NCBI GenBank assembly: GCA_022703485.1
Contig: JAKLDO010000007.1
Coordinates: 1-56,176, forward strand
Direction: 5' to 3'
DNA from: a bacterium
Lineage (GTDB): Bacteria > UBP6 > UBA1177
DNA: 56,176 nt
Shown here in pieces: positions 1 through 8,766 of this stretch. Each line of letters starts with the position of its first letter. The stretch's first letter is position 1. The position numbers were made by a program, and so were the translations under genes. The notes below the pieces were generated by a model. It did no database searches and was not told where the DNA came from. It was given only the letters and a program-made list of their open reading frames with translations.

Positions 1-264
1 GTAGTCAGCGTGACCGGGACAGTCAACATGCGCATAATGACGGTTCGCTGTCTCATACTCAACATGCGACGTGGCTATCGTGATTCCTCTTTCCCTTTCT
101 TCCGGCGCTTTGTCAATATTGTCAAAGCTTACATATTCCGCTGTGCCTCTCGCTGCAAGGGTCTTCGTGATCGCTGCTGTAAGTGTCGTCTTACCATGGT
201 CTATGTGACCTATGGTACCAATGTTTACATGAGGCTTCGACCTCTCAAACTTCGCTTTCGCCAT
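1..264 (-). CDS. tuf: Elongation factor Tu, N-terminal part (cut by window edge)
   Basis: This is the first 88 codons of EF-Tu, the GTPase that delivers aminoacyl-tRNA to the ribosome. The reading begins [20 protein letters not shown]. It contains the P-loop [10 protein letters not shown], the switch I region with RGITI, and the DCPGH motif of the G domain just before the edge. An AGAAGGAG-type ribosome binding site precedes the ATG. The gene lies 12 bases after fusA and is the last visible gene of the str operon. The C-terminal three quarters are outside the window. Confidence 0.97.
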   Translation of the reverse strand, partial: MAKAKFERSKPHVNIGTIGHIDHGKTTLTAAITKTLAARGTAEYVSFDNIDKAPEERERGITIATSHVEYETANRHYAHVDCPGHADY

Positions 265-276
265 CTCTCTCTCCTT

Positions 277-2361
277 CTAAAAAGTTATGCCAAACTTCTG
301 TTTCTTTATATTTTCAGGAAGCTCTCTGTACTGCGAGAACTCCATCGTAAACGTACCTCTTCCCTGAGTTTGTGATCTCAGATTGGTCATATATCCGAAC
401 ATCTCTGAAAGCGGCACTGTCGCCTTGATGATCTTTATTCCGCCTGCACTTTCTTCAAAACCTTCCACTTCGGCCCTTCTTGACTGAAGACTTCCTATCA
501 CATCTCCAAGATGCTGTTCAGGAACACTTATCTCAACTTTCATGACCGGTTCAAGTATCTTGGGAGATGATTTTTCCTCGGCTTCCTTAAAACAGTTGAC
601 AGCTGCGACTTTAAAAGCCATTTCAGATGAATCGACATCGTGGAAAGATCCGTCTACAAGCGAAACCTTCACATCAACAACAGGATATCCGTACCTTCCG
701 CCATAGACAGCTGTATTTATGCCTTTCTCTACAGCTCCGACGAACTGCTTGGGGATCGCTCCGCCTTTTATATTGTCTTCAAATATTATTCCTGAACCTG
801 CCGGAAGCGGTGATATTTCCATTATAACATGGGCGAACTGACCTTTTCCGCCAGTCTGTTTGACAAGCTTGTGTTCCATTCTGACCGGCTTCGAGAAAGT
901 TTCGCGGTAACTTACTGTCGGACTGCCGACATTAGCGTCAACTTTGAACTCTCTGCGCATTCTTTCAACAAGGACCTCAAGATGAAGCTCTCCCATGCCC
1001 GATATAAGGGTCTGGCCAGTCTCTTCATCCGTGCGGACTCTGAAACTGGGATCTTCTTTTGCAAGTTTTTCAAGTGCATATGAAAGTTTGTCTTCATCCG
1101 CCTTGGTCTTAGGTTCTATTGCAATGCTGATGACCGGTTCCGGGAATTTTATTTTTTCGAAAAGGAACGGATCGGCTTTAGAACAGAGTGTCGATCCTGT
1201 AGTGGCATATTTGAGACCGACAACAGCGCCGATGTTTCCGGAAGGAATGGAATCGACATCCTCTCTTTTATTAGCATGCATTCTGAGAAGTCTGCCTATC
1301 CTTTCAACTTTATCAGAAAGCGGATTGTAATACTGCTGACCTGTTTTCAGCTCGCCGCAGTAAACTCTCACGAAACGAAGCTCTCCGACGAACGGATCCG
1401 ACATTATCTTAAATATAAGAGCTCCCGGCTGTTCATCTGTCGGGAGAACTGTTTTATCTTTTTCTCTTTTGAGACTTTCAACATTGATGGGAGGGAGATC
1501 AAGAGGTGACGGAAGGTAATCAATAACTGCATCAAGAAGCAGCTGTACGCCTTTATTCTTGAATGAACTTCCGCAGAGCACAGGAAAGAAAGCCGTGCTT
1601 ATCGTGGCTTTTCTTATAGCAGAGACCACCTTGTCAATATCCATTTCAGCACTATTGAGGAAAGCTGTCATTATCTCTTCATCGAAATCGGACAATGCTT
1701 CAAAAAGCTTTTCTCTCCACTCCGCAACAGTCTCCGCATATTCTTCAGGGATATTTTCCTCGATCCTGTATGTAGAGCCGAGAACATCACTGTCATATAT
1801 GCAGGTTTTCATGCGGACGATGTCAATAACGCCTTTGAAAGAATCCTCTCTGCCTATCGGGATCTGAAGCGGAAGAGCTCTTGCGCCGAGTTTCGTTTCC
1901 ATCATTTTTATCACATGGAAGAAATCGGCACCGATCCTGTCCATCTTATTTACAAAAGCAAGCCTCGGGACTTTGTATCTGTCAGCCTGTCTCCAGACCG
2001 TTTCAGACTGAGGTTCAACTCCGCCTACTGCGCAGAACACAGCAATGGCTCCATCAAGCACTCTCAATGACCTTTCGACTTCAATTGTGAAATCGACATG
2101 TCCGGGAGTGTCAATAATGTTGATCCTCTTTTCTTTCCAGTAACAGGTCGTGGCCGCCGAAGTTATCGTTATGCCTCTTTCCTGCTCCTGTTCCATCCAG
2201 TCCATCACGGCAGTGCCTTCGTGAACTTCACCCATCTTTCTTGAGACACCGGTATAGAACAGTATTCTCTCGGTCGTTGTCGTCTTACCCGCATCGATAT
2301 GGGCCATTATCCCTATGTTGCGGATATTTTCGAGAGCTATGTTCCTTTTAATGGTGCTCAT
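277..2361 (-). CDS. fusA: Elongation factor G
   Basis: EF-G is the GTPase that drives ribosomal translocation and, with RRF, ribosome recycling. The 694 residues match the usual full length. The G1 motif [12 protein letters not shown] is near residue 20, RGITITSAA follows in switch I, DTPGHVDF is the G3 motif near residue 85, and NKMDR is the G4 motif. Domains II to V follow, including the domain IV/V stretch with GGKGQFAHV and the C-terminal region with [12 protein letters not shown]. The gene sits between rpsG (15 bases upstream) and tuf in the classical str order, so it is probably co-transcribed from the promoter before rpsL. Nothing is unusual. Confidence 0.98.
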   Translation of the reverse strand: MSTIKRNIALENIRNIGIMAHIDAGKTTTTERILFYTGVSRKMGEVHEGTAVMDWMEQEQERGITITSAATTCYWKEKRINIIDTPGHVDFTIEVERSLRVLDGAIAVFCAVGGVEPQSETVWRQADRYKVPRLAFVNKMDRIGADFFHVIKMMETKLGARALPLQIPIGREDSFKGVIDIVRMKTCIYDSDVLGSTYRIEENIPEEYAETVAEWREKLFEALSDFDEEIMTAFLNSAEMDIDKVVSAIRKATISTAFFPVLCGSSFKNKGVQLLLDAVIDYLPSPLDLPPINVESLKREKDKTVLPTDEQPGALIFKIMSDPFVGELRFVRVYCGELKTGQQYYNPLSDKVERIGRLLRMHANKREDVDSIPSGNIGAVVGLKYATTGSTLCSKADPFLFEKIKFPEPVISIAIEPKTKADEDKLSYALEKLAKEDPSFRVRTDEETGQTLISGMGELHLEVLVERMRREFKVDANVGSPTVSYRETFSKPVRMEHKLVKQTGGKGQFAHVIMEISPLPAGSGIIFEDNIKGGAIPKQFVGAVEKGINTAVYGGRYGYPVVDVKVSLVDGSFHDVDSSEMAFKVAAVNCFKEAEEKSSPKILEPVMKVEISVPEQHLGDVIGSLQSRRAEVEGFEESAGGIKIIKATVPLSEMFGYMTNLRSQTQGRGTFTMEFSQYRELPENIKKQKFGITF

Positions 2362-2376
2362 TAATTCAACGGACTC

Positions 2377-2847
2377 CTACCACTTGAAGTGTGCGAAAGC
2401 CTTATTGGCTTCAGCCATCTTGTGTGTATCTTCCTTTCTTTTAAAAGAGTTGCCTCTCTTATTGAAAGCTTCATCTATTTCGCCGGCAAGCTTGAGGGCC
2501 ATGCCCTTTTCGCTTCTGCTGCGCGAGAATGTGATCATCCACTTCATGCCGATGGCCTGACTGTTCTCAAGGGATATCTCTGTCGGAACCTGATATGTAG
2601 CACCGCCGATCCTTGTCGACTTTACCATTACCTGAGGTCTGATGTTGTCAAGAGCGGTCTTGAAAACATCGACAGGATTGTCCTTCTTGCCTTTGGTAGC
2701 AGCTTCGATAGCCTGATAAACTATTCTTTCAGCTGTACTTTTCTTTCCCTGAAGCATGATCTTGTTGATAAACTTCTGAATGAGCACATCGCCGTATTTG
2801 GGATCTGCATTCACTTCTCTTTTTGCAACACATTTTTTCCTTGGCAT
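2377..2847 (-). CDS. rpsG: 30S ribosomal protein S7
   Basis: S7 is a primary 16S rRNA-binding protein that nucleates assembly of the small-subunit head. The protein has 156 residues, the normal length. It begins MPRKKCVAKRE, has the conserved KFINKIMLQGKKSTAERIVY segment, the VGGATYQVP-like segment (here IGGATYQVPTE) and the C-terminal HKMAEANKAFAHFKW. It is the second gene of the str operon, 16 bases after rpsL. Confidence 0.98.
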   Translation of the reverse strand: MPRKKCVAKREVNADPKYGDVLIQKFINKIMLQGKKSTAERIVYQAIEAATKGKKDNPVDVFKTALDNIRPQVMVKSTRIGGATYQVPTEISLENSQAIGMKWMITFSRSRSEKGMALKLAGEIDEAFNKRGNSFKRKEDTHKMAEANKAFAHFKW

Positions 2848-2863
2848 TAAATCCCCCTAACTT

Positions 2864-3235
2864 TTACTTTGGTCTCTTTGCGCCGTACTTTGAACGACTC
2901 TGCTTCCTGCCGTCAACGCCTGATGTGTCATGAGTTCCTCTGACGATGTGATAACGCACACCGGGGAGGTCCTTGACCCTTCCGCCTCTGACGAGAACAA
3001 CACTGTGTTCCTGAAGGTTGTGACCTTCTCCAGGGATGTAGCACGTAACTTCAAAACCGCTTGTCAAGCGAACCCTTGCAACCTTTCTGAGGGCTGAGTT
3101 GGGCTTTTTCGGGGCTGTTGTGTAAACACGTACACACACACCTTTTCTCTGAGGACACGCAACAAGTGCAGGACACTTGCTCTTGTTCTTCTGATCTTTA
3201 CGACCTTTCCTTATCAACTGATTAATGGTCGGCAT
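2864..3235 (-). CDS. rpsL: 30S ribosomal protein S12
   Basis: S12 is a small-subunit protein at the decoding centre and the usual site of streptomycin-resistance mutations. The 123 residues begin [12 protein letters not shown]. The conserved loop around [15 protein letters not shown] carries the Lys equivalent to K42/43 of model bacteria. The [17 protein letters not shown] segment has the Lys near position 88. It is the promoter-proximal gene of the str operon. Both resistance-associated lysines appear wild type. Confidence 0.98.
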   Translation of the reverse strand: MPTINQLIRKGRKDQKNKSKCPALVACPQRKGVCVRVYTTAPKKPNSALRKVARVRLTSGFEVTCYIPGEGHNLQEHSVVLVRGGRVKDLPGVRYHIVRGTHDTSGVDGRKQSRSKYGAKRPK

Positions 3236-3281
3236 GTTTTAGTTACTCCTCTCAGTTACCATTAACAAAAAACTGGTGGGG

Positions 3282-3309
3282 ATTATATGGAGCACCTTTG
3301 ATGTGTCAA
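3282..3309 (-). promoter_or_regulatory. Sigma-70-type promoter of the str operon
   Basis: Reading the minus strand, TTGACA (3309-3304) and TATAAT (3287-3282) are both perfect consensus hexamers separated by 16 bases. They lie about 45 bases before the rpsL start codon. No other gene starts nearby, so this very strong promoter fits the ribosomal protein/elongation factor operon. The 171-base gap to the next gene holds little else apart from A/T-rich sequence. Confidence 0.85.
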
Positions 3310-3406
3310 AAAATTGTTTCTTTTTTATTTTATACTTTTGAATTCACTGGCAATTTTGGCAATACAGGTTTTTTTGCTTTTTATGTTTTAGCTATTTTCA
3401 GGCACT

Positions 3407-5557
3407 TTATATAAGTAATAAAGAACACCCTTTTTCTTTTTCAGGGCTGCCGTCTTTTTCAACAGCATCGTCATCCGGTGATTCATCTTCAAGGTCATTT
3501 CCATCAGCATCGACTTCATATTCGAGAGTCACTTCCTCCGATTCCTGAACATTTATTTTTTCCTGAACTCCGCTTTCAACAGCGATCTCATATTCACCGG
3601 CATAAAGCAGAAGCTCAGCCGTACCCGCCTCATTCGATCCCGCCTCAACTGTTTTCAGGAACCCGCCGAATATTCCGCTCACAGTTTCATAAGCCGCTTT
3701 TTTTCTTCCGTTCTCATCCATAAGCCCGCCTTTGTAAACGAACGACCCTTTGTCCTGCATATCCCAGTAATTTATTGCGTGGACATCTTTTTCTCCAAGC
3801 AGTACCGTGATAAATCTTTCAAGATATTCCGCCTGCACTTCCTCATTCCATTCCTTTCTCCAATACGACATGTCTTTACAATCGCCATTCATTGCCGCGG
3901 GAGCGCTAATTTCAGTTACATACACCGGCTTGCCGAGAGACTCCATTCTCCGCAGAACCCTTCTGACCTCCACGATGTCGAACATCGGTATCGCTGAAAC
4001 AGTATCTGAAAGTCCGTTATCCTTAAAAAGCGTGACACAGCCTCCGTTATACATCTGCTGACCGATGACATCAAAATCGACACTCTGCTTTATCAGGTCT
4101 GCAAAATAATCATAAGAGCTCATGGAAAAGAACTCCCCGTGATCCGGCAGGAACATCTCGACATAGACATTCTGCCCGAAATAATCAGGAGCCGCATTTA
4201 TTGTTTTGACCGCACCGGGATTGGCTTTCGTAACAGCATCTGAAGCCGTTTTAGTGATAGCAGTTATCTGTTCTCTTGAAAATCCGTTCGATGCTGAATA
4301 CCCGTGTGCTTCATTTATCACAAGCCACTCCTGAACGGAATCCCTGTAATGCGTCACAAGGTCTTTTGTGTGCTCTTCAATCTCTTCTCCGATATCACTT
4401 TCACTCAAATTTTTTAAATATTCCGGCATAACAAAATCAAGGAAATATATGATAGAATGTCCGAACAGTTCGTATCCAAAATCATGAATGGTCATATTCC
4501 CTGCGACATTGTCCATGTAATCCCATCTGTAATCATCATCTGCAGGCTCGACATCCTTCCAGAGAGTCCCCACGGTAGCGAAATTAAATCCGTCCGCAAC
4601 CGCATTTTCAAATATTGAAGGATCAAGATCATATATTCCGGCAAGAACACCCCTTTTATATTCAGTTCTCAGAGGAACAGCTGTCACTTTCATCCCTTTT
4701 GCAGGTTTTCCGTCACGATCTTTGAATTTTACGGAAACTTTCCCTTTCCTATACTTATTAATATTAAGTCCGGCTTCTTCAAAAATGAGCTCTTCAGACT
4801 GGAACACCGCTTCTCCGGCGGCCGCCCTGCACTCTCCGCTTTCGTATAATGCTTTTATTTCATTAAGTTTTTCTTCATAAATATCTTTCTGAACGACCGT
4901 TTTATCAAGTAGCGACTCATATCTTGCGATCAGTGAAAACGCCGCGGCCTCGTCGGTATCGACTGTCAAATTTCCTTGCGAATCAGCGCAGTAACCGTTT
5001 CCGCCGTTATCTATTCTGTAGGTCATTCTGCCTGAGACCGGCAGTTCCTTTAAAATATAAAAAGCATAACATTTTCCAAGAGGCAGATTGAGCGACGGCA
5101 GACTTTTACCTGATGAATTGGACACATCAAGTCTGAAGACCGGAACGAACCTGTCATCCATGTCAACTGCAAAAAGCTCGCCTGTGACTGGAAAATCGGC
5201 ATTTTTCAGGACAAGCTGAAAAGACGGCTCTGTCACAAGTTCAACCGTCACAGGTTCAGTTTTTACAGAAACGGCTTTTGAGACCGGCAGAAATTCATGG
5301 AGATAATACCCTTCAGCACTTTTTCCTGATGATGCAACTCCGAGAACGAAAACATCAGTATTTTCAGGCACATCAAAAACATATTCACTCAGTTTTGACA
5401 TGTCGGCTGTTGCGATCTCGCTTGAATCTGCAAGATTATAAACTGCCGCATATTTTATTACAGGCTGCTTATCCTCTGATGTGAACAAAACATTCAATGA
5501 GACCGCTGAAACAGAGACCGCCGCAAGAAAAAAGGCAAGAAAAACGGACACTTTCAT
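3407..5557 (-). CDS. Secreted GH10-like (endo-xylanase family) glycosidase with C-terminal GCS tail
   Basis: This 716-residue exported protein is probably a carbohydrate-active enzyme. A Sec signal peptide ends near VSVSA-VSL and has no lipobox Cys. About 280 residues of beta-rich sequence follow, then a GH10-like barrel. It includes GHSIIYF (compare GHTLVW), WLVINEAHG with the likely acid/base Glu (family WDVVNEA), and VYVTEISAP with the likely nucleophile Glu. These motifs are divergent, so the substrate is uncertain. The C terminus is an acidic linker ending GCSLLLI, a tail shared with three other secreted proteins in the window. ATG at 5557 is preferred over the in-frame GTG at 5563 because GAGG lies at proper spacing. 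The gene directly follows the DUF2400 gene. Confidence 0.8.
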   Translation of the reverse strand: MKVSVFLAFFLAAVSVSAVSLNVLFTSEDKQPVIKYAAVYNLADSSEIATADMSKLSEYVFDVPENTDVFVLGVASSGKSAEGYYLHEFLPVSKAVSVKTEPVTVELVTEPSFQLVLKNADFPVTGELFAVDMDDRFVPVFRLDVSNSSGKSLPSLNLPLGKCYAFYILKELPVSGRMTYRIDNGGNGYCADSQGNLTVDTDEAAAFSLIARYESLLDKTVVQKDIYEEKLNEIKALYESGECRAAAGEAVFQSEELIFEEAGLNINKYRKGKVSVKFKDRDGKPAKGMKVTAVPLRTEYKRGVLAGIYDLDPSIFENAVADGFNFATVGTLWKDVEPADDDYRWDYMDNVAGNMTIHDFGYELFGHSIIYFLDFVMPEYLKNLSESDIGEEIEEHTKDLVTHYRDSVQEWLVINEAHGYSASNGFSREQITAITKTASDAVTKANPGAVKTINAAPDYFGQNVYVEMFLPDHGEFFSMSSYDYFADLIKQSVDFDVIGQQMYNGGCVTLFKDNGLSDTVSAIPMFDIVEVRRVLRRMESLGKPVYVTEISAPAAMNGDCKDMSYWRKEWNEEVQAEYLERFITVLLGEKDVHAINYWDMQDKGSFVYKGGLMDENGRKKAAYETVSGIFGGFLKTVEAGSNEAGTAELLLYAGEYEIAVESGVQEKINVQESEEVTLEYEVDADGNDLEDESPDDDAVEKDGSPEKEKGCSLLLI

Positions 5558-5564
5558 AATCACC

Positions 5565-6332
5565 TCACATCTTTGAACCCCGCGTCATCTTCATCAGCTC
5601 TATCAGCTCATCAAAAGACATGTCGTCCCTTATCCCGAGCCTTGTCAGAGAAAAGTCGTATTTAACCGGGTCATTTGGAGAAATTCTCCCGAAATTTTCA
5701 GTAATTTCAAGTGCAGTTTTATAATCTGCTGATTTCCTCTGAGTGAACCCGATGATCTTTGCCGCCTTGAACATGTGGGTGTCAAGAGGAATTACCAGCC
5801 GGTCAGCCTTCGCCTTCTTCCATCCGCCGGGATCGACATTGTCCGCTCTCACCATCCATCTGAAATAAAGGTTCAGCCTTTTGCATGCTGAGCCGTCAGA
5901 AGGAGATGGAATGAGGTATGACTTTTGAGAACCGTTAATGAAATAAGTAAATTTTTCAACACCTTGCAGGTACAAATTCTCAAGATTTTCATATTCTGCG
6001 AGGCTCTTTTTCACTCCTGTCAGGAGCTTAACAATATCATTTGCATCAGTGAATCTGTGCTTGAAACCTGCATAAAGTTTTGCAAGGTCCTTCTCTTTGT
6101 GATTCAAAACGAAATCATGCGGCTTCCCTTCCATCGGCCCGAGTATCTTTCTTACCGATACTAATATTTGCGCAACCCTTCCGTAAGCAAGCGATGAAGC
6201 AATAAGCCCAGCGATCTCGCGATCTTTTATATCTTCATAATCATAAAGGAATATCAGCGGATCGGGATTGACAAACTCTCTTCTATTCAGTTTGACATAC
6301 AGCGATTCAAGAAGCGGTTTAAGGTTCTGCAT
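5565..6332 (-). CDS. TIGR02757/DUF2400 family protein
   Basis: This is a cytoplasmic protein of about 255 residues matching the DUF2400 (TIGR02757) family, whose function is not established. Recognisable family features are NPDPLIFLYDYED near the N terminus, the IAGLIASSLAYGRV segment, KRLNLYFRWMVR with VDPGGW, and the region LVIPLDTHMFKAAKIIGFTQRK with a conserved DTH. The longest open frame starts with a TTG at 6365 without a ribosome binding site and would overlap the preceding gene. The ATG at 6332 is preferred and matches the family N terminus. The C terminus is adjacent to the GH10-like gene. Confidence 0.85.
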   Translation of the reverse strand: MQNLKPLLESLYVKLNRREFVNPDPLIFLYDYEDIKDREIAGLIASSLAYGRVAQILVSVRKILGPMEGKPHDFVLNHKEKDLAKLYAGFKHRFTDANDIVKLLTGVKKSLAEYENLENLYLQGVEKFTYFINGSQKSYLIPSPSDGSACKRLNLYFRWMVRADNVDPGGWKKAKADRLVIPLDTHMFKAAKIIGFTQRKSADYKTALEITENFGRISPNDPVKYDFSLTRLGIRDDMSFDELIELMKMTRGSKM

Positions 6333-6337
6333 CTGGA

Positions 6338-6772
6338 TTAAGTGTGTTTTTTTATTGACGGGCAAACGAGATGATCAGGATCCCACCACAAGATTTTGCA
6401 TTTTTCTTCTTCTCTAATTCCCCAAATCCTTTCCTTCCCTGTTAAATGAAATGAAAAAAGTTCTTCGATTTCGTGAATATTTATTTGAGACAATCGTTTT
6501 TTTGCACCATGACTTAGATTATATATTGGAATTGAATGGTTGTCCGAGCCAACTATGTCCGCCCAAGTCATGCTTTCAAAACTCTTTAGTCGGTCTATTA
6601 TCTTTAAAATTTTATCTCTTTCATTAATTGATTTCCAACCAAAATCACCATCCATATCAATTTTACTCAACAACCACACAGGCCTTTCTTTGTTGTAATT
6701 TCTAGGCTCATTAACTTTGGGAATTTTATCAGGAGGTTTCGGATAATTAGTGGTTTTCGCTTTTTTGTTCAT
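6338..6772 (-). CDS. Probable toxin partner of the Panacea protein (uncharacterised)
   Basis: This 144-residue protein has no domain I can name firmly. The N-terminal 30 residues are rich in Lys and Pro. The C-terminal half has GAKKRLSQINIHEIEELFSF, then ERIWGIREEEKCKILWWDPDH and VCPS. Short C-terminal strands ending in W-D-P-x-H resemble the layout of RelE/YoeB-type nucleases, but this is only a resemblance. The ATG overlaps the stop of the Panacea gene by one base (TAATG), indicating translational coupling. Toxin identity is inferred from that coupling and from the known role of Panacea proteins as antitoxins. The segment is clearly more A/T-rich than its flanks, consistent with transfer. 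Confidence 0.6.
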   Translation of the reverse strand: MNKKAKTTNYPKPPDKIPKVNEPRNYNKERPVWLLSKIDMDGDFGWKSINERDKILKIIDRLKSFESMTWADIVGSDNHSIPIYNLSHGAKKRLSQINIHEIEELFSFHLTGKERIWGIREEEKCKILWWDPDHLVCPSIKKHT

Positions 6773-7350
6773 TATAAAGAACTATAATATTCCTGCATTG
6801 ATTCTTTAGATATTTCTCTTGACCCTCTTTCTATCTCGTTAAGACCTATCCTTGCATCTTTCCATGGTTTTTCAGAATGAGACATTTCAACCAATTGCTG
6901 AGCAGTGTATTTTCCATAAAATTCGATGATTGAGTCAACTGTTTCTTTTGAATTTTTTTCTAATCGATCAGGGTTGCCTATAGGAATGTTGTCCACAACG
7001 AACAATCCTTTATATTGATTAAATAATTCTCTCACAACTGGACCGTTTGACCATGCTTCAATTTTTTCTTTAAATATTGGTTTTTCATCCCATACAAGCG
7101 ACCAAGCTTGACAATAATAAACCAGTTTCTGCAATTTCATTGTTGATATTTGCCCAGTCTTTCTAACAATATATGCGGCCACATCGTAAACACTGACATC
7201 GTTTTTTTCTTCATTAGATTGAGTAGAATGTTTGTAAACTGGAACTTCTTCCGAAACAGTTTGCACATCTGATTCTTGTTCTTTGCTTCTAAAAGGATAA
7301 CTATAACTGTTTGTGTTCTTTATTGAAAAAGTATCTTTTAGATTTTCCAT
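6772..7350 (-). CDS. Panacea-domain (DUF4065, SocA-like) antitoxin
   Basis: This 192-residue protein has a variable polar N-terminal stretch of about 50 residues followed by a Panacea/DUF4065 domain. Diagnostic segments are SVYDVAAYIVRKTG, STMKLQKLVYYCQAW, EKIEAWSNGPVVRELF and QQLVEMSHSEKPWKDAR. Panacea is known as a promiscuous antitoxin domain that neutralises many unrelated toxins, and SocA works as a proteolytic adaptor for its toxin. A GAGGAG site lies just before the ATG, inside the end of the upstream gene. The downstream gene overlaps by one base and is the presumed toxin. Confidence 0.85.
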   Translation of the reverse strand: MENLKDTFSIKNTNSYSYPFRSKEQESDVQTVSEEVPVYKHSTQSNEEKNDVSVYDVAAYIVRKTGQISTMKLQKLVYYCQAWSLVWDEKPIFKEKIEAWSNGPVVRELFNQYKGLFVVDNIPIGNPDRLEKNSKETVDSIIEFYGKYTAQQLVEMSHSEKPWKDARIGLNEIERGSREISKESMQEYYSSL

Positions 7351-7353
7351 TTA

Positions 7354-7968
7354 TTACTCCTCACAACTTCTTATCAAACTCAACACTACATCTTCAGTTT
7401 TTGCTTTATAATCAAGAATGCTTTCACTGTCATTTAAAAGTGTTTGTTTCAAATCTGCTAATTTCTTGATGTTAAAATGAAAATTCACATCAAATTCACA
7501 AATCGACTCCTTTTCTGAAACATTCAAGGTCATCTGACCACTTTTGCCTCTGTTGACAGTATATTTTATCTCGTAATCCACAGTTCCTTTCTTTACCAAT
7601 TCTTTATAAAATGGAAGTTTTGCTTTTTCAAATATTTTTGTTTTTTCATCAACTTGAACTCTAAAATTTATTCCAAAAGCACTCACAGGAGTATGCGGAA
7701 GATAATCAGCCAATTTCATAACGATATCCTGAATTTCCTTAAAGGAATCATCATCTTTGTTTTGATTAGTTATTGCCAATCTGTTCGGCGACACAAATAT
7801 TTGAAAATCATCTGCTGTCAAATGAATTGAAAAAACACTGTCCAACAAAATCTCAGCCTTAACATCAATATCATTAAAAATGTATTTTTTCACCCAATCT
7901 GGAGTAAAAATACTGACATTCCAAGAACCAAGCACAACCACAGTATTGTTATTATCAATGAATTTCAC
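7354..7968 (-). CDS. Conserved hypothetical protein, first gene of Panacea cassette
   Basis: This is a soluble protein of about 204 residues, without signal peptide or membrane segment. Early on it has GSWNVSIFTPDWVKKYIF. Then come a beta-rich region with FQIFVSPNRLAITNQ, DSFKEIQDIVMKLADYLPHTPVSAFGINF, and a predicted all-beta C-terminal half. The L-x-HTPV-x-A-x-G-I-N signature recalls TIGR04255-like proteins of unknown function; this assignment is from memory and tentative. A GTG at 7968 preceded by GGGGG is preferred to the upstream TTG. Its stop is three bases before the Panacea ATG, so the three genes look like one unit. A sensor, third antitoxin component or target mimic are all possible. 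Confidence 0.55.
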   Translation of the reverse strand: MKFIDNNNTVVVLGSWNVSIFTPDWVKKYIFNDIDVKAEILLDSVFSIHLTADDFQIFVSPNRLAITNQNKDDDSFKEIQDIVMKLADYLPHTPVSAFGINFRVQVDEKTKIFEKAKLPFYKELVKKGTVDYEIKYTVNRGKSGQMTLNVSEKESICEFDVNFHFNIKKLADLKQTLLNDSESILDYKAKTEDVVLSLIRSCEE

Positions 7969-8151
7969 AAAAACCCCCAGACATTTATTATTCAAAAAAC
8001 AACTTTATTATATATAACCAGAAATAGAGAAAAAACCACATATTTTTATATTTACATTTTCTTTCACACGAACTTCTTCTTCGGTTTTTGTGATTTTTTG
8101 CCAATAACTGGATCCACTTTTGTGATTTTCTGTCATTTTCTGGACCCGGAT

Positions 8152-8180
8152 TTGACACTGTTTAGACAATCTGATACGCT
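8152..8180 (+). promoter_or_regulatory. Candidate promoter of the beta-barrel gene at 8215
   Basis: TTGACA (8152-8157) and TACGCT (8175-8180) are separated by 17 bases and lie 35 bases before the ATG. The -10 element is weak, so confidence is moderate. The rest of the 7969-8214 gap is A/T-rich and contains two copies of a TTTTGTGATTTT string near 8085 and 8118, with no evident function. Confidence 0.45.
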
Positions 8181-8214
8181 GATTATGCTATAAAACAGTT
8201 GAGAAAACAGATAA

Positions 8215-8760
8215 ATGCGAAAAATATCAGCGATTGTAATTATCCTTTTTGTTTTTGCAGTTTTTGCTGAAGAACCAATTCCACATGCAAAGAACTTTAG
8301 AAACCGGACAGAATATTTTTCTTTGTCTGTATCAGGCAGTTTGATGGGAATTGGACTTGCCATTTCCTCACCAACTTTGAAATGGAAATACATTTTCTGG
8401 GAAATTGTCAATACTGAAGTTGTTCTGCCTACTGGAAACATTATTGCCAGCGTAGCCTTGTACACTAAGATAGGATATCATCATTATTTTACACCTAAAT
8501 CCGAGTTGCAGGCTGCAATAGGGATCGGAGGAGGTTATTTCTTCGGCAGCATTCCGAGAATAACTAGCGATTATGATAAATACAATTGTTATTATTCCCC
8601 TGGTGTGTGCGAATATTACGGTTTTTATCTTCAACCAGAAATCAGCTATGTCCATAATTTCAATGAGAAATATGCTCTTCAGATCGGAGCTCAGTTTCCA
8701 TTAATATTTCCGAGATTTTTCCCTTATCCGTATAAATTATTTATCGGGTTCAGATATTAG
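8215..8760 (+). CDS. Predicted outer-membrane beta-barrel protein
   Basis: This 181-residue exported protein has a signal peptide (MRKISAIVIILFVFAVFA, then EEP) and no lipobox. The mature part is a series of short amphipathic strands rich in aromatic residues and Gly, such as TKIGYHHYF, AAIGIGGGYFF and YALQIGAQF. It ends in an aromatic residue (FIGFRY), as expected for a substrate of the BAM machinery. Two Cys flank a short loop (CYYSPGVC). The family is not recognised; a role as small porin-like or structural envelope protein is inferred from topology only. Confidence 0.7.
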   Translation: MRKISAIVIILFVFAVFAEEPIPHAKNFRNRTEYFSLSVSGSLMGIGLAISSPTLKWKYIFWEIVNTEVVLPTGNIIASVALYTKIGYHHYFTPKSELQAAIGIGGGYFFGSIPRITSDYDKYNCYYSPGVCEYYGFYLQPEISYVHNFNEKYALQIGAQFPLIFPRFFPYPYKLFIGFRY

Positions 8761-8766
8761 CCTGCT

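Noticed and set aside
389..2850. Plus-strand frames within the str operon
   Set aside because: They are shadows of fusA and rpsG, whose products are identified without doubt on the minus strand.
8085..8150. Repeated TTTTGTGATTTT strings before the barrel gene
   Set aside because: They are A/T-rich and imperfect, with no symmetry or consistent spacing to support an operator.
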